NCBI GenBank assembly: GCA_039527025.1
Contig: BAAAJN010000012.1
Coordinates: 44,967 to 108,966, forward strand
Length of the DNA: 64,000 bases
Direction of reading: 5' to 3'
Source of the DNA: Microlunatus lacustris
Lineage (GTDB): Bacteria; Actinomycetota; Actinomycetes; Propionibacteriales; Propionibacteriaceae
Below the pieces are notes generated by a model. It made no database searches. It was not told the origin of the DNA and saw only the letters and a list, made by a program, of their open reading frames with translations. Both the position numbers and the translations under genes were made by a program. This document shows, piece by piece, positions 35,191-43,966 of this stretch; positions within the stretch are counted from its first letter, which is position 1; every line of letters starts with the position of its first letter.

Positions 35191-35247
35191 GAACGACAAG
35201 AAACCAGGACGGCGACACGCGGACGACAAGAAAGCGGGACGGCGACA
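35191..35247 (-). repeat. transposon right end: two TnsB-type repeats
   Basis: Two 27-base direct repeats (35191-35217 and 35221-35247) differ at three positions. Both end in GGACGGCGACA, that is TGTCGCCGTCC when read into the element. Spacing of 30 bases and a TGTC terminus fit TnsB binding sites at a Tn7-like end. The five bases after it, AGTTG, would be the target duplication if a left end were found. Confidence 0.65.
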
Positions 35248-35574
35248 AGTTGATCAGGATCCCACACGGCGGCAAGAGTGGTTGAGGGTCTTCCTTCAAA
35301 TCGGTTTCGAGCCAGAACCTCGTTGAGAACCATGCCTCGGAACCGATTTTAGGTAGGGCGTCAAGCGGTCCACGGGCTGACAGCTGGGGCAAGAGGCAGT
35401 CGTCTACTGGCTGCGAAGTGACCAACTGCGCTGTGCAACCAAGCCGCCCGCTGGGGGACAACAGGGCGACACCACACCCACACCAGATCAGACACCTCTT
35501 CGAGCTGTCACAGATGGTGATCGGGCCACACCTTCTCTGGGTGTCACGATCCCCAGAGAAAAGGGCGCGCCAGC
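35248..35574. other. intergenic region with two inverted repeats
   Basis: No gene is seen. AAATCGGTT (35298) and AACCGATTT (35341) are 9-base arms 34 bases apart. Nearer the FtsK gene, TTCTCTGGG (35533) and CCCAGAGAA (35552) form a 9-bp stem with a 10-base loop that ends 14 bases before the start codon. A block CTGTCACAGA...GATC...CACCTT at 35505-35534 recurs at 39702-39731. Confidence 0.5.
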
Positions 35575-37782
35575 ATGGTGGCTCCACGTCGTCCACCGGT
35601 ACGCAACCCGGTTCCGGCTCCGCCGCCGGCCCAGATGCTGCCGGCACGCCGCAGCACTCACCTGCGTGACGGCCTAGCTCTTGCCGCGGTCGGTGTGGGT
35701 GGGTTCGGGCTGGCGCCTCTGGTCGGCTACTCGGAGTGGTCTACCGCAACCCTCCTGGGTTGTGGGTCGGCCAGTGCGGTCGTCGTCGCACTTGGTCACC
35801 GGCGCAAGTTGCGCCACCAGCTGCATGACCGCCTCGTCGAGGCCTTGACTCCGATGCTCGGGGTTCGCCACCTTGACCGGCGTGCCGTTCAGCTGCGGGC
35901 TTGGTCGATGGGCCTGCCGGGGCTCCCGGGGCGAATCGACCTGCGCTACGCCCCGGGGGCACCCGACGCGGACCCACAGTGGAAGGCCGACCTCTTGGCG
36001 GTGGTGACCGGCCGACTCCTGGCGGCCTACGAAGTCACCCGACACGACCGCCGCCAGTGCCAGGTCACCTTGGCCCGCCCGACCTCACCTGAAGCCGAGA
36101 CGGTCCTGCCATCCCCCGAACGGGCTCGAGCTGAAAGGACCGTCACCGAGCTGATCGGCCCGACAGCCAAAGTGACTGCTGTCGAGATGACCGGCGACCA
36201 GTTGAGCCGTATCACCGTCGAACATGAGGCCGGCACGAAGCTTGCCGCCTCCGGCTACCGGGCCCGCATCGAGCGGACCGTATCCACCGTCCTTCCTGGC
36301 CGTTGGCGCGCCCGGTGGGACCTGGAGTCCGACCAGGTCGTCTTCGAGGTCCGGCCCAGCTTCGCCTCGACGATCTGGCTGCCGGCGGTGGACGTCGACC
36401 AGACGAAAGACATCCTGTCGACCTACGACGAGGTTGCGATCCCCTACGGGGTCGACGAGGACGGGCAAGAGTTGGTGTGGCGGCCGGCGCATGACCCGAA
36501 CCTGATGGTCGTCGGCGCCCCAGGCACGGGCAAGACCTCCCTTGAGCACGGCGTGCTGGTGGGGGTGTCGAGGTACGGCTGGCCCATCTGGGTCGCCGAC
36601 GGCAAGGGCATCGAGTTCCTCGGGTTCCGAGACTGGCCCAACGTACAGGTCGTGGCCACCACGGTGGCGGAACAGGTCGCCGTCATCGAACGGGCCTGGG
36701 AGCTGATGGAGCACCGGTACCAGCTGATCGTCACGGGCCAGGCGTCGGAAACCGACTTCGAACCGTTGATGGTGTTCCTGGACGAGTTCGCCGACTTCCG
36801 GGCCAATTGCCTCGACTGGTACGCAACGATCAAGCAGAAGGGCGACCCAACGCGGCCACCCGTGCTGGCCAAAGCGGCCTCGATCGCCCGCAAGGGCCGA
36901 TCTTCCCGGGTGCACCTGCTGTTCGCCACTCAACGCCCGGATGCGGCGTTCTTCGACGGCGGCGACATGCGCGACAACTTCCGAGCCCGCATCTCGATGG
37001 GCCGGCTGTCGCCGCAGGGCGCGATGATGATGTGGCAGGACCCGTCGACCGGCACCACCGTTCCCCGGGCATGCCGCGGCCGCGCGACCACCATCAACGA
37101 CGACAACCGTGCGGTCGAGATCCAGACGTACTTCGTCTCAGACCCCCGCAAGATCAAATCCGGCGAGGACGAAAAGCAGACCAGGCTCAACGGCCTCCGC
37201 CTGCCGTCCAGCCGTCACGAGCGGCTGCTGATCATCCCCCCGGACCCTGAGCCGGACCTGGACAGTGACGACGGCGCTCAGACGCTCCCCAACTACCGGG
37301 ACTACGCCGCGGCACCGTGGGTCCGCGCCAGCGACCGACCGGACCTCGACCCGCTGGCCCGGCAGGCGGCGAGTCCGGACCGTGCACGCGACCTCGCCTC
37401 GCCCCTCGCACTGTTCGGCATCACCAAATCCGCTGGCACCCCCCAGGAGGCCGATGTGGTCGGACGACCCCACCTCAGCCTGGTGACCCGCCCAGTTCCG
37501 GATCCTGAACCGGAGGACGAAGCCGACGACAGCGTCGACCAGCGGTTCGCCGGCTACGGGCCGACCGCCGACGTGCGTCCCGATCAGGCATCGATCGGCG
37601 ACCTGGTCCTCGTCGACGGTGACAGCGACCACTGGGCCGTGATCGACGAGGAACCCGGCGACGATCCAGGCGACCCCGGCTACATCGCCGTCTGCTGGCG
37701 CGACGACAACGACGACGCAGGGCTGATCTCGATACCCGACGACGACCGCATCACCATCCGCCACCCCCTCGAGGAGAGCTGA
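35575..37782 (+). CDS. FtsK/SpoIIIE-type DNA translocase for transfer
   Basis: The 735-residue protein has two membrane helices near residues 30-70, a middle alpha/beta domain, then the ATPase: Walker A VVGAPGTGKTS near 314 and Walker B MVFLDEFAD near 403, followed by LLFATQRPDAAFF. The acidic C-terminal 150 residues are variable. Actinobacterial elements use such TraB-like pumps to move double-stranded DNA between cells. It leads an operon with a small membrane protein and a WhiB-like gene. Confidence 0.85.
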   Translation: MVAPRRPPVRNPVPAPPPAQMLPARRSTHLRDGLALAAVGVGGFGLAPLVGYSEWSTATLLGCGSASAVVVALGHRRKLRHQLHDRLVEALTPMLGVRHLDRRAVQLRAWSMGLPGLPGRIDLRYAPGAPDADPQWKADLLAVVTGRLLAAYEVTRHDRRQCQVTLARPTSPEAETVLPSPERARAERTVTELIGPTAKVTAVEMTGDQLSRITVEHEAGTKLAASGYRARIERTVSTVLPGRWRARWDLESDQVVFEVRPSFASTIWLPAVDVDQTKDILSTYDEVAIPYGVDEDGQELVWRPAHDPNLMVVGAPGTGKTSLEHGVLVGVSRYGWPIWVADGKGIEFLGFRDWPNVQVVATTVAEQVAVIERAWELMEHRYQLIVTGQASETDFEPLMVFLDEFADFRANCLDWYATIKQKGDPTRPPVLAKAASIARKGRSSRVHLLFATQRPDAAFFDGGDMRDNFRARISMGRLSPQGAMMMWQDPSTGTTVPRACRGRATTINDDNRAVEIQTYFVSDPRKIKSGEDEKQTRLNGLRLPSSRHERLLIIPPDPEPDLDSDDGAQTLPNYRDYAAAPWVRASDRPDLDPLARQAASPDRARDLASPLALFGITKSAGTPQEADVVGRPHLSLVTRPVPDPEPEDEADDSVDQRFAGYGPTADVRPDQASIGDLVLVDGDSDHWAVIDEEPGDDPGDPGYIAVCWRDDNDDAGLISIPDDDRITIRHPLEES

Positions 37783-37785
37783 CCT

Positions 37786-38091
37786 GTGCCACCACCCGCC
37801 CGCAACAGCAGCGACGATGACGTGTTCGTGCTGTTCATCGTCGGAGCCATCGCGCTCAGCGTCGCTGTCGGCAGCATCGGACTCCTCTGGTCGAAGGCAG
37901 TCCGCTGGATGCTGCAGCACGAGCTGGTTGTTGCCGCCTCTCACCACCCTGTCCTCATCCTTCCCGGCAGTGCTGGCGCCGGGCTCGACGTGCCTCGGCT
38001 CTGTGTCGTCGCCGGGGTGCTGCTGGGTCTGCTCGCATGGGCCGGCAGCGCGGTACGGCAGAAGTTGGCTTCGCGGGAGAGCCTCGGATGA
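37786..38091 (+). CDS. small membrane protein after FtsK
   Basis: The 101-residue product has two membrane helices (VFVLFIVGAIALSVAVGSIG and LCVVAGVLLGLLAWAG) separated by a short outside loop. GTG 37786 lies 3 bases after the FtsK stop and the gene overlaps the WhiB-like gene by ATGA, so the three are one operon. It may be an accessory of the transfer pump; no family was recognised. Confidence 0.65.
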   Translation: MPPPARNSSDDDVFVLFIVGAIALSVAVGSIGLLWSKAVRWMLQHELVVAASHHPVLILPGSAGAGLDVPRLCVVAGVLLGLLAWAGSAVRQKLASRESLG

Positions 38092-38414
38092 ACCGGTCCG
38101 ATCGGATGAACCGCGACGTACTCGCGCGCGATGCGGCTGCCCGACTCGACCGAGCAGCGTGCCGTGAGGAGCAAGCCCTGTGGGATGCCCAGGAGTGCGC
38201 TCACGAGGCTGCTGAGACCGCCGGCGAAGCACGCCAAGCCGCTGATTCCGCCCTGGCGCTCTGTGTCGGCTGCCCTGTGTCCCAGCTGTGCGCGGCCTGG
38301 GCGGAAGTCGACCAGTACACCGGTCTAGCGGCCGGTCAGGCCTGGGTGAACGGCAATCCCCGGCCGGCGCACTGGGTGCGCGGCGGCCGAACCGGCCGGC
38401 GGCTCGCGAGCTGA
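38088..38414 (+). CDS. WhiB-like iron-sulfur protein 1
   Basis: The 108-residue protein has the four-Cys arrangement of WhiB proteins: one Cys in RAACREEQ, then LCVGCPVSQLC. The tail YTGLAAGQAW replaces the usual GVWGG turn. It probably binds a 4Fe-4S cluster and a sigma factor domain to regulate element genes. The last 46 bases of the gene are the start of a 141-base tandem duplication. Confidence 0.75.
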   Translation: MNRSDRMNRDVLARDAAARLDRAACREEQALWDAQECAHEAAETAGEARQAADSALALCVGCPVSQLCAAWAEVDQYTGLAAGQAWVNGNPRPAHWVRGGRTGRRLAS

Positions 38415-38652
38415 GCGGGCCGCTAGCTTCCGCCACGCTGCAGTCTTGTAAGGGGAAACTCAACTGCGGCTGACCCACATTTAGTAGACACTCCACAGCA
38501 AGTTGCCTAGCACTGGGTGCGCGGCGGCCGAACCGGCCGGCGGCTCGCGAGCTGAGCGGGCCGCTAGCTTCCGCCACGCTGCAGTCTTGTAAGGGGAAAC
38601 TCAACTGCGGCTGACCCACATTTAGTAGACACTCCACAGCAAGTTGCCTAGC
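38369..38652 (+). repeat. perfect 141-bp tandem duplication
   Basis: The segment from 38369 is repeated exactly from 38510, with two more matching bases at the end (284 bases in all). Copy 1 includes the 3' end of the WhiB-like gene. Copy 2 carries that tail without a gene in front of it. Total identity indicates a very recent event, or an assembly artefact. Confidence 0.9.
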
Positions 38653-38690
38653 GTTGTCGGCACCACACCACATCGGGCCTGACCAGCCCG
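38649..38690 (+). promoter_or_regulatory. promoter and CTGACCA hairpin, copy 1
   Basis: A -10-like TAGCGT (38649-38654) lies 17 bases after TAGACA and is created where the tandem duplication ends. After an A/C-rich leader comes the hairpin CGGGC-CTGACCA-GCCCG at 38674-38690, ending 22 bases before ATG 38713. Unlike the other copies it has no TGTCR motif before the -10. Confidence 0.6.
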
Positions 38691-38712
38691 GGCGACTTAG
38701 GGGAGTGACCCC

Positions 38713-39486
38713 ATGACAGCAACCACTCAGCTGTTGACCGGCGACCACATCGATCTGCTCATCACCGCGGCGTCGCGGTGGCGGGTGCTTACAAACGCGA
38801 CCACTGCAGCGTTCACGCAGACCGAGAGACACCTGATCGTGGCAACAGCCACTGAAGCAGCCCGGATCCTGCAACAGGAGAACCTAGCCGCGCTGCGCTG
38901 GCTGTCCGACCGCGGCCGTTCACGGCTAGCAGACCGAGCCATCCCCGCCCCCCACGTCTTCCGCGAGGTGGAGGCACTCGACCCGGTCGAGGTCATCAAG
39001 GCATGCCACGCCTATCAGCACCTCTGCAGCTCTGCACCCGGCTGGTCGGGCAGCACAGCTCATCGCCTCGTTACCGCCATCACCACCGCGGCCACCCACC
39101 GCCTCAGCGGGTACGCCGAGGCGCCGTGGATCTGGACCCGTCCCCAGATCCGTGCAGGGCGTCCCGTCGCCTTGGGCCGGCGGTGGCGGCCAGGTCTGTC
39201 TGGCGTCAGCTGGGTCGACGTGGCCGAGCTCATCGAGGTCTGGCAGTCAGCGTCCCTGATCGTCGTCACCACCGAAGCCGCTGCTGACCTGCCGGGCGGG
39301 CTACCTGCTCGCAGTGGTCTGTTCCTCCTCGCCAACGGCGACCCTCCGGACGAGGTCTGGAACGCCGTGGCGGCGGTGTCACCAGAAGCGGTGCTGTACT
39401 GGCCCGTCTGCGACCCCTGGCTTGCTGCACAAGTCCGTGACCCCTCATCGCAGTTCACCCACCACCGCGACGGTGGACGGGCATGA
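38713..39486 (+). CDS. unknown 257-aa protein, first of a coupled chain
   Basis: No domain was recognised. The product is soluble, rich in Ala and Trp, with an N-terminal helical region (ERHLIVATATEAARILQQEN) and a C-terminal alpha/beta part (SLIVVTTEAAADLPGG; EAVLYWPVCDPWLAAQV). A GGGGAG ribosome site precedes ATG 38713, and the gene carries the CTGACCA hairpin leader. Its end overlaps the next gene by ATGA, starting a chain of six coupled genes up to the large helicase. Confidence 0.65.
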   Translation: MTATTQLLTGDHIDLLITAASRWRVLTNATTAAFTQTERHLIVATATEAARILQQENLAALRWLSDRGRSRLADRAIPAPHVFREVEALDPVEVIKACHAYQHLCSSAPGWSGSTAHRLVTAITTAATHRLSGYAEAPWIWTRPQIRAGRPVALGRRWRPGLSGVSWVDVAELIEVWQSASLIVVTTEAAADLPGGLPARSGLFLLANGDPPDEVWNAVAAVSPEAVLYWPVCDPWLAAQVRDPSSQFTHHRDGGRA

Positions 39487-39890
39487 CCCACACAGATGGC
39501 GACACGACCGCGGCCAGTCCCTACACTGTCGCCGTCGATGCAAGTCGGCGCCCAGGATCGTGGATCAACCTGCGGGGTGGTACCCGCGGGAACGCTTGGT
39601 TCACGATCCGCACGTCTGGCGGGGAACCGGGTTGGTCCCTGGAACCCCGCCAGGCCGGGCCTGGTGCGCCCTCGGCGCTACGACAGACAGCTCCTCCTTC
39701 GCTGTCACAGACGCGATCCCAACTGCACCTTTTCTGGGGTGAACGCGTCCGGCGAGGAGACGAGATGACCACCAACACCCCCATGTCAGCCCGACTAAGC
39801 GGACGAGACCTCGCTCACTTCGAGATTCCGCGTTGCGTCACCGGTGTACGTGAGTTGGCCATCGCGCCGCAACTGGCAGGTGCGCGATGA
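39483..39890 (+). CDS. unknown protein, coupled chain
   Basis: The 135-residue product is Gly, Arg and Ser rich, with WINLRGGTRGNAWFTIRTSG in the first half. Its function is unknown. It overlaps both neighbours by ATGA. An internal ATG at 39765, after a block resembling the FtsK leader, could start a shorter 41-residue product beginning MTTNTPMSARL. Confidence 0.5.
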   Translation: MTHTDGDTTAASPYTVAVDASRRPGSWINLRGGTRGNAWFTIRTSGGEPGWSLEPRQAGPGAPSALRQTAPPSLSQTRSQLHLFWGERVRRGDEMTTNTPMSARLSGRDLAHFEIPRCVTGVRELAIAPQLAGAR

Positions 39891-40228
39891 GCCACGACTC
39901 CGTCATCTGCGTCACCGTCCGCTGCAGCTACTGCTTCGTGCCAGCAGGAGATCTCGACGGCCCGCGTCACTGGCCAACGCTGACGATCGCCGTTGCCGAG
40001 CTCAGTGGCCCCCCGTGGGGTTGGTCGGCAACCCAGGACACCCAGATCTGCTTTGCCTGCCTGGCCCGCCAACAATGCCGATCCGCCGGCCACGACTGGG
40101 GCAACTGGACCGATCTTCCCGATCTTGGGCTCGAGGAGGATCTCCTCCTCCGGTTGTGCGAGCGGTGCGGGCTCGACCAGGTCGTGGCCGCCGACTGCCT
40201 GGGCCGCCCCTCGCTCAGGAGCGCGTGA
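39887..40228 (+). CDS. small zinc-ribbon protein
   Basis: The 113-residue protein has three Cys pairs: CSYC near the start, CFAC in the middle and CERC near residue 92, enough for one or two zinc ribbons. No further family is recognised. It starts in the stop of the previous gene and ends in TGATG with the next, so expression is coupled. Confidence 0.6.
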   Translation: MSHDSVICVTVRCSYCFVPAGDLDGPRHWPTLTIAVAELSGPPWGWSATQDTQICFACLARQQCRSAGHDWGNWTDLPDLGLEEDLLLRLCERCGLDQVVAADCLGRPSLRSA

Positions 40229-40626
40229 TGCGCAGGTGGAGACGGATCAACGAGTGGGCTGGCCTGATCGTCTTCGGGTTTCCCGTTGCCGCAGGCGTCG
40301 CCGCTGCGATCACCACCGCTGCCCGATTCGGGGTGACATCAATCGTTGTAGCTGCCCTCCCGCTCCTGGTCATCGCTTCACCCGGACTGCTCTGGATCCT
40401 CTACCTGCGCAGCAGCCGAAGGAGGTCACGTCCTCTCAAGTGGTGTGTTGCACTGGCGGTGAGCCTGGTCGTGCTGGCCACCTCCCCGATCGGCCTCTGG
40501 ACCTGGCCCTGCCTTGGTGTGCTTCTGTCGGAACTGGCACGGCTAGTCGTGGTGGCCACCTCACGAGGCCAAAGGCCGCCTAAGCGTTCTGCCGGCGGGT
40601 CTACGCGCAGCGGGGCTAACCGATGA
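40228..40626 (+). CDS. membrane protein, coupled chain
   Basis: The 132-residue protein has three to four membrane helices (LIVFGFPVAAGVAAAI; IVVAALPLLVIASPGLLWIL; WCVALAVSLVVLATSPIGLW) and a basic tail. The function is unknown. ATG 40228 shares its A with the previous stop, and the end overlaps the next gene by ATGA. Confidence 0.6.
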   Translation: MRRWRRINEWAGLIVFGFPVAAGVAAAITTAARFGVTSIVVAALPLLVIASPGLLWILYLRSSRRRSRPLKWCVALAVSLVVLATSPIGLWTWPCLGVLLSELARLVVVATSRGQRPPKRSAGGSTRSGANR

Positions 40627-40949
40627 GTCGGCAGCTGCGCTGCGAGCTGCGCCGTCCGACTGTGCAGGCGGCCGCGCACCGCGGCGACGCGGCGGCGATC
40701 TTGGCCTGGATCCTGACCACGTCCCATGACCCGTCTGTCGCCGGACGGTGCGTTGACGGCGGAGTAGTCGTGGTCGTGGAGCACGTTCAGGGCTCAACGC
40801 GGCAGACGGTGATCTGGCCGGGGGACGTCGTTGTTCAAGTTCCCGGTGGTCGGTACGGATGGGATGCCTGCGACGCGTCGGCCTTCCGCTGCAGCTACTC
40901 CATCACCCCTCGCGAGCTCCCGGTATTCGACGACGGGGAGGTGGTCTGA
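40623..40949 (+). CDS. unknown small protein before helicase
   Basis: The 108-residue product starts with a basic helix (SRQLRCELRRPTVQAAAHRG) and continues with short strands ending in VWP-like turns (TVIWPGDVVVQVPGG). It is not recognised. It is coupled to the membrane protein upstream (ATGA) and the helicase downstream (TGATG). Confidence 0.55.
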   Translation: MSRQLRCELRRPTVQAAAHRGDAAAILAWILTTSHDPSVAGRCVDGGVVVVVEHVQGSTRQTVIWPGDVVVQVPGGRYGWDACDASAFRCSYSITPRELPVFDDGEVV

Positions 40950-43948
40950 TGCCGACAACGCAACGGTCCCTCACCCCCCGGCCCCACCAGGTGTCGGCGC
41001 TAGCGGACCTGGTTGCCGCCTTCGCCCTACGCGACCGAGTGCAGCTGGTGATGGCGTGCGGTACGGGAAAGACCCTGGTCGGGCGCTGGCATGCGGAGGC
41101 CTCCGGGGCCAGGCGTGTGCTGGTGCTGGTGCCGAGCCTGGCGCTGCTGGGCCAGACGCTGCGGGAGTGGCGACGGGACCGGTCCTGGCCGTTCGAGGCC
41201 TTGGTGGTCTGCTCAGACCCGACGACGTCGGCCGGTGCCGCTGAACGCAGTACCGACGAGGGCGACGGCGATGACAGCCTGGTGGTGCCGGACTGGGCAG
41301 CGGTGCGGGCACAGGTGACGACCAGCCCGGTCGACGCCGAGAGGTTCCTGCGGCAGGGCCAGGCTGAGCGGGCTCAGGTGGTGTTCTCGACCTACCACTC
41401 CGCGCCGGTCGTTGCCGCCGCACAGCAGGTCTGCGGGGCGGTCTTCGACCTGGTCATCTGCGACGAAGCCCACCGCCTGAGCGGGGCTCCCCGGGCGGGG
41501 TTTGCCGCCGCCCTGGATCCGCGGGCCATCGTGGCGCGCCGCCGGTTGTTCATGACCGCGACCCCGCGCAGCACGAGCATCGAGGGTGGGTTCTCGATGT
41601 CGGATCCACGGGTTTTCGGCCCGGTTGCGCACACGGTCTCATTTGGTGACGCGATCCGCGCCGGGCTGCTGGTCGACTACCAGGTGTTGGTGGTGGCCCG
41701 GCCGGTCACCACCGAAGCCGACCAGGACCCGATGGCCACGGCGCCGGCCGCGCTGCTGGCTGCGGTCGACCAGCACCGGGTGTCAAAAGTTCTCACGTTC
41801 CACGGCCGAGTCGCGAAGGCGGCGTCGTTCGCCGCGGCCCTGAACGGCGCAGCGTCGCCTGCAGGCCACCGGATCGCTGCTCGGCACCTCAGCGGCGCCA
41901 TGTCGGCCCAGCACAGGGCCGCCGACTTGGCATGGCTCGCTGAGCCCGACGTTGACGAGGTGCGGCTGATCTCCAACGCCCGGGTGCTGACCGAGGGGGT
42001 GGACGTGCCCGCGGTCGACGCGGTGTTCTTTGCGGACCGCCGCTCATCCGTCATCGACGTCATCCAGGCCGTTGGACGTGTTCTCAGGCCCAGCCCGGGA
42101 AAGACCATCGGAACGATCATCGTGCCGATCGAGCTGCCGGACGGCGGCGACGACGACACCGAGCTGCTGTTGTCACGGTTCTCGGTGCTGTGGACGGTGC
42201 TGCGTGGTTTGCGGGCTCACGACCAACGGTTCGCCCAGGAGCTCGACACCGCGACCGCGGCCGCGGTCCGCCACGGACGATTCGGCTACCGGCCGGCCCG
42301 GCTGCAGTTCATCCTGCCCGACGACGTCGACGAGGACCTGCTGCAGCTCAGGCTGGTGCAGGAGGTCGGTGACGCCTGGGAACGGTTCTACGCCGCCTGC
42401 CGGGTGTGGGCGTTTGCCCATCCCGGTCGGCGGCTGCCCCGGGCTGCACGTCACGACGAGCTACCGATCGGGGAGTGGGCGGTCAAGCAGCGCGCGGCGC
42501 ACGCCGCCGGCGTGCTTCCGAGCGAGCGGGCTCGCCGGCTGGAAGCGCTACTGGAGTGGTACTGGGACCGGGCCGACGCGGCTTGGGAGGACTCGTACTC
42601 GGTGCTGCGTGCCTTCGCCGACGCACACCACAGCGTCGCGGAGTCCGAGCGTGCGCCGTCAGTGTTCGCCGGGCTCAAAGCTGCGGTCGCCGACGGCCGC
42701 CACCTGGGGGTCTGGCTGGCCGCCCAGCGGCAGGCCTACCGCGACGGCACCCTCGACCCGGCCCGGGCCGAGCTGCTCGAGGACCTGCCCGAGTGGACGT
42801 GGACACCGGTGCCGCGCCACGAGCTGGACCTGGTCGACGCTCTTCGGCAGTGGGTTGACTTCGAACACCACGCACTGGTGCCGGACGGCCATATCGAGGA
42901 CGGGTTGCCGTTGGGTCGATGGGTGTGGTCGGTACGCCGGCGGAAGATGACCGGCACCCTGCACCCGGCACTGGAGGACGAGATCTGGGCGGCCACCCCC
43001 TCTCGGTGGCGCAGCGGCCCCCGCACCCGGTGGCAGTGGGAGCCCGGGGAGATGAAGTGGCGGCTCGGCTATGCCGCCCTGCGTGCCTTCGCCGACCGGG
43101 AAGGCCACGCCCGGCCGACCACCAGCCACCGCGAGAAGCTGCCCGACACCACGGTCAACGTCGGCCAGTGGGTGGCACTGCAACGCCACCAGCAGCGCCG
43201 CGGTGAGCTGACCGAGGTTCGAGCCGCCGCCCTGGAGAAGCTGCCCGGCTGGGCGTGGGACGGCGACATCGGCGGCAGCCGACCGTTCGAAGAACCCATC
43301 GATCTGCCAGCCAACCTCAGCCACGGCAGCGCCGGCGCGATCGCCCACGGCTGCAAGTGCTCCGAGTGCGTCACCGAACGCCGCACGCGGGAGCGGGCAT
43401 GGCTCGCCGCCAAACGAACCGAGAAGGCCACAGCTGGCGTCCCCGGAGCCCGGGCACGCCGGCACCTGCAGCGCCTCGAGCAGCAGCTGCAGCCCACGGT
43501 GAGCCCCGACCCGCGACGACCCCACGGCGGCCGCCAGCTGATCGCCATAACGTCTGGCGTTCCACTGGGCACGTTGCGGCAGCTGGACGCCGGCGCTCTG
43601 CAGTGCATCTCAGCCGAGCACGAGGCCCGGATACTGGCCACCACCGTCGAGGCCTGCCTGTCCAACCTCAGCCACAGCGGATCCCGCGGCCGGGCCGTGC
43701 AACGGGGTCAGGAGCGCGTCGACGCCGCCCCCACCTGGTCGTTGGTGCGCGACCTGGAGCAGCGAGGCTTCACGCTCGGCTGGATCGGCCGCGAGCTGGG
43801 CTATGTGCGCGCTCTGCAGCTGGACCCGGAGAAGGTCTCCCGCCGCATCGCCGACCAGGTCGCCGAGCTGCACGCCGCCGTCGGCGACCTGCACGCGCCG
43901 AACCTCCACAGAAACCAGATGAGCCCGCCCCTGGCCGACTCAAGATGA
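40949..43948 (+). CDS. SF2 helicase with four helicase-associated repeats
   Basis: The 999-residue protein starts with a DEAH helicase core: Walker A MACGTGKTLVG near 35, DEAH box VICDEAHRLSG near 171, LFMTATPRS and QAVGRVLRPSPGK. From about 475 to 770 there are four tandem helicase-associated (HA) repeats, recognisable by ...AFA..H, ...GxW...QR and ending ...LPEWTW or LPGWAW. A further Cys motif (HGSAGAIAHGCKCSECVTER) and a helical tail follow. HA-repeat helicases are common on actinobacterial elements; their role is unknown. It ends the coupled chain. Confidence 0.85.
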   Translation: MPTTQRSLTPRPHQVSALADLVAAFALRDRVQLVMACGTGKTLVGRWHAEASGARRVLVLVPSLALLGQTLREWRRDRSWPFEALVVCSDPTTSAGAAERSTDEGDGDDSLVVPDWAAVRAQVTTSPVDAERFLRQGQAERAQVVFSTYHSAPVVAAAQQVCGAVFDLVICDEAHRLSGAPRAGFAAALDPRAIVARRRLFMTATPRSTSIEGGFSMSDPRVFGPVAHTVSFGDAIRAGLLVDYQVLVVARPVTTEADQDPMATAPAALLAAVDQHRVSKVLTFHGRVAKAASFAAALNGAASPAGHRIAARHLSGAMSAQHRAADLAWLAEPDVDEVRLISNARVLTEGVDVPAVDAVFFADRRSSVIDVIQAVGRVLRPSPGKTIGTIIVPIELPDGGDDDTELLLSRFSVLWTVLRGLRAHDQRFAQELDTATAAAVRHGRFGYRPARLQFILPDDVDEDLLQLRLVQEVGDAWERFYAACRVWAFAHPGRRLPRAARHDELPIGEWAVKQRAAHAAGVLPSERARRLEALLEWYWDRADAAWEDSYSVLRAFADAHHSVAESERAPSVFAGLKAAVADGRHLGVWLAAQRQAYRDGTLDPARAELLEDLPEWTWTPVPRHELDLVDALRQWVDFEHHALVPDGHIEDGLPLGRWVWSVRRRKMTGTLHPALEDEIWAATPSRWRSGPRTRWQWEPGEMKWRLGYAALRAFADREGHARPTTSHREKLPDTTVNVGQWVALQRHQQRRGELTEVRAAALEKLPGWAWDGDIGGSRPFEEPIDLPANLSHGSAGAIAHGCKCSECVTERRTRERAWLAAKRTEKATAGVPGARARRHLQRLEQQLQPTVSPDPRRPHGGRQLIAITSGVPLGTLRQLDAGALQCISAEHEARILATTVEACLSNLSHSGSRGRAVQRGQERVDAAPTWSLVRDLEQRGFTLGWIGRELGYVRALQLDPEKVSRRIADQVAELHAAVGDLHAPNLHRNQMSPPLADSR

Positions 43949-43966
43949 GAAAGGTCGCCTAAACCG

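Larger units (their letters stand above)
29544..35247 (-). mobile_element. Tn7-like transposition module, right end visible
   Basis: Four overlapping or adjacent genes (TnsA, TnsB, TniB/TnsC, TniQ) run leftwards from a right end at 35247. That end begins TGTCGCCGTCC on the minus strand and carries two 27-base TnsB-type direct repeats. A matching left end was not found between TniQ and the left edge of the window, so the full extent and cargo are unknown; everything to the left could in principle be cargo. No cas genes or CRISPR repeats accompany it. Confidence 0.7.

Noticed and set aside
29544..35247. CRISPR-associated transposon
   Set aside because: TniQ and TnsB-type genes suggested it, but no cas genes or CRISPR repeats are visible anywhere in the window.
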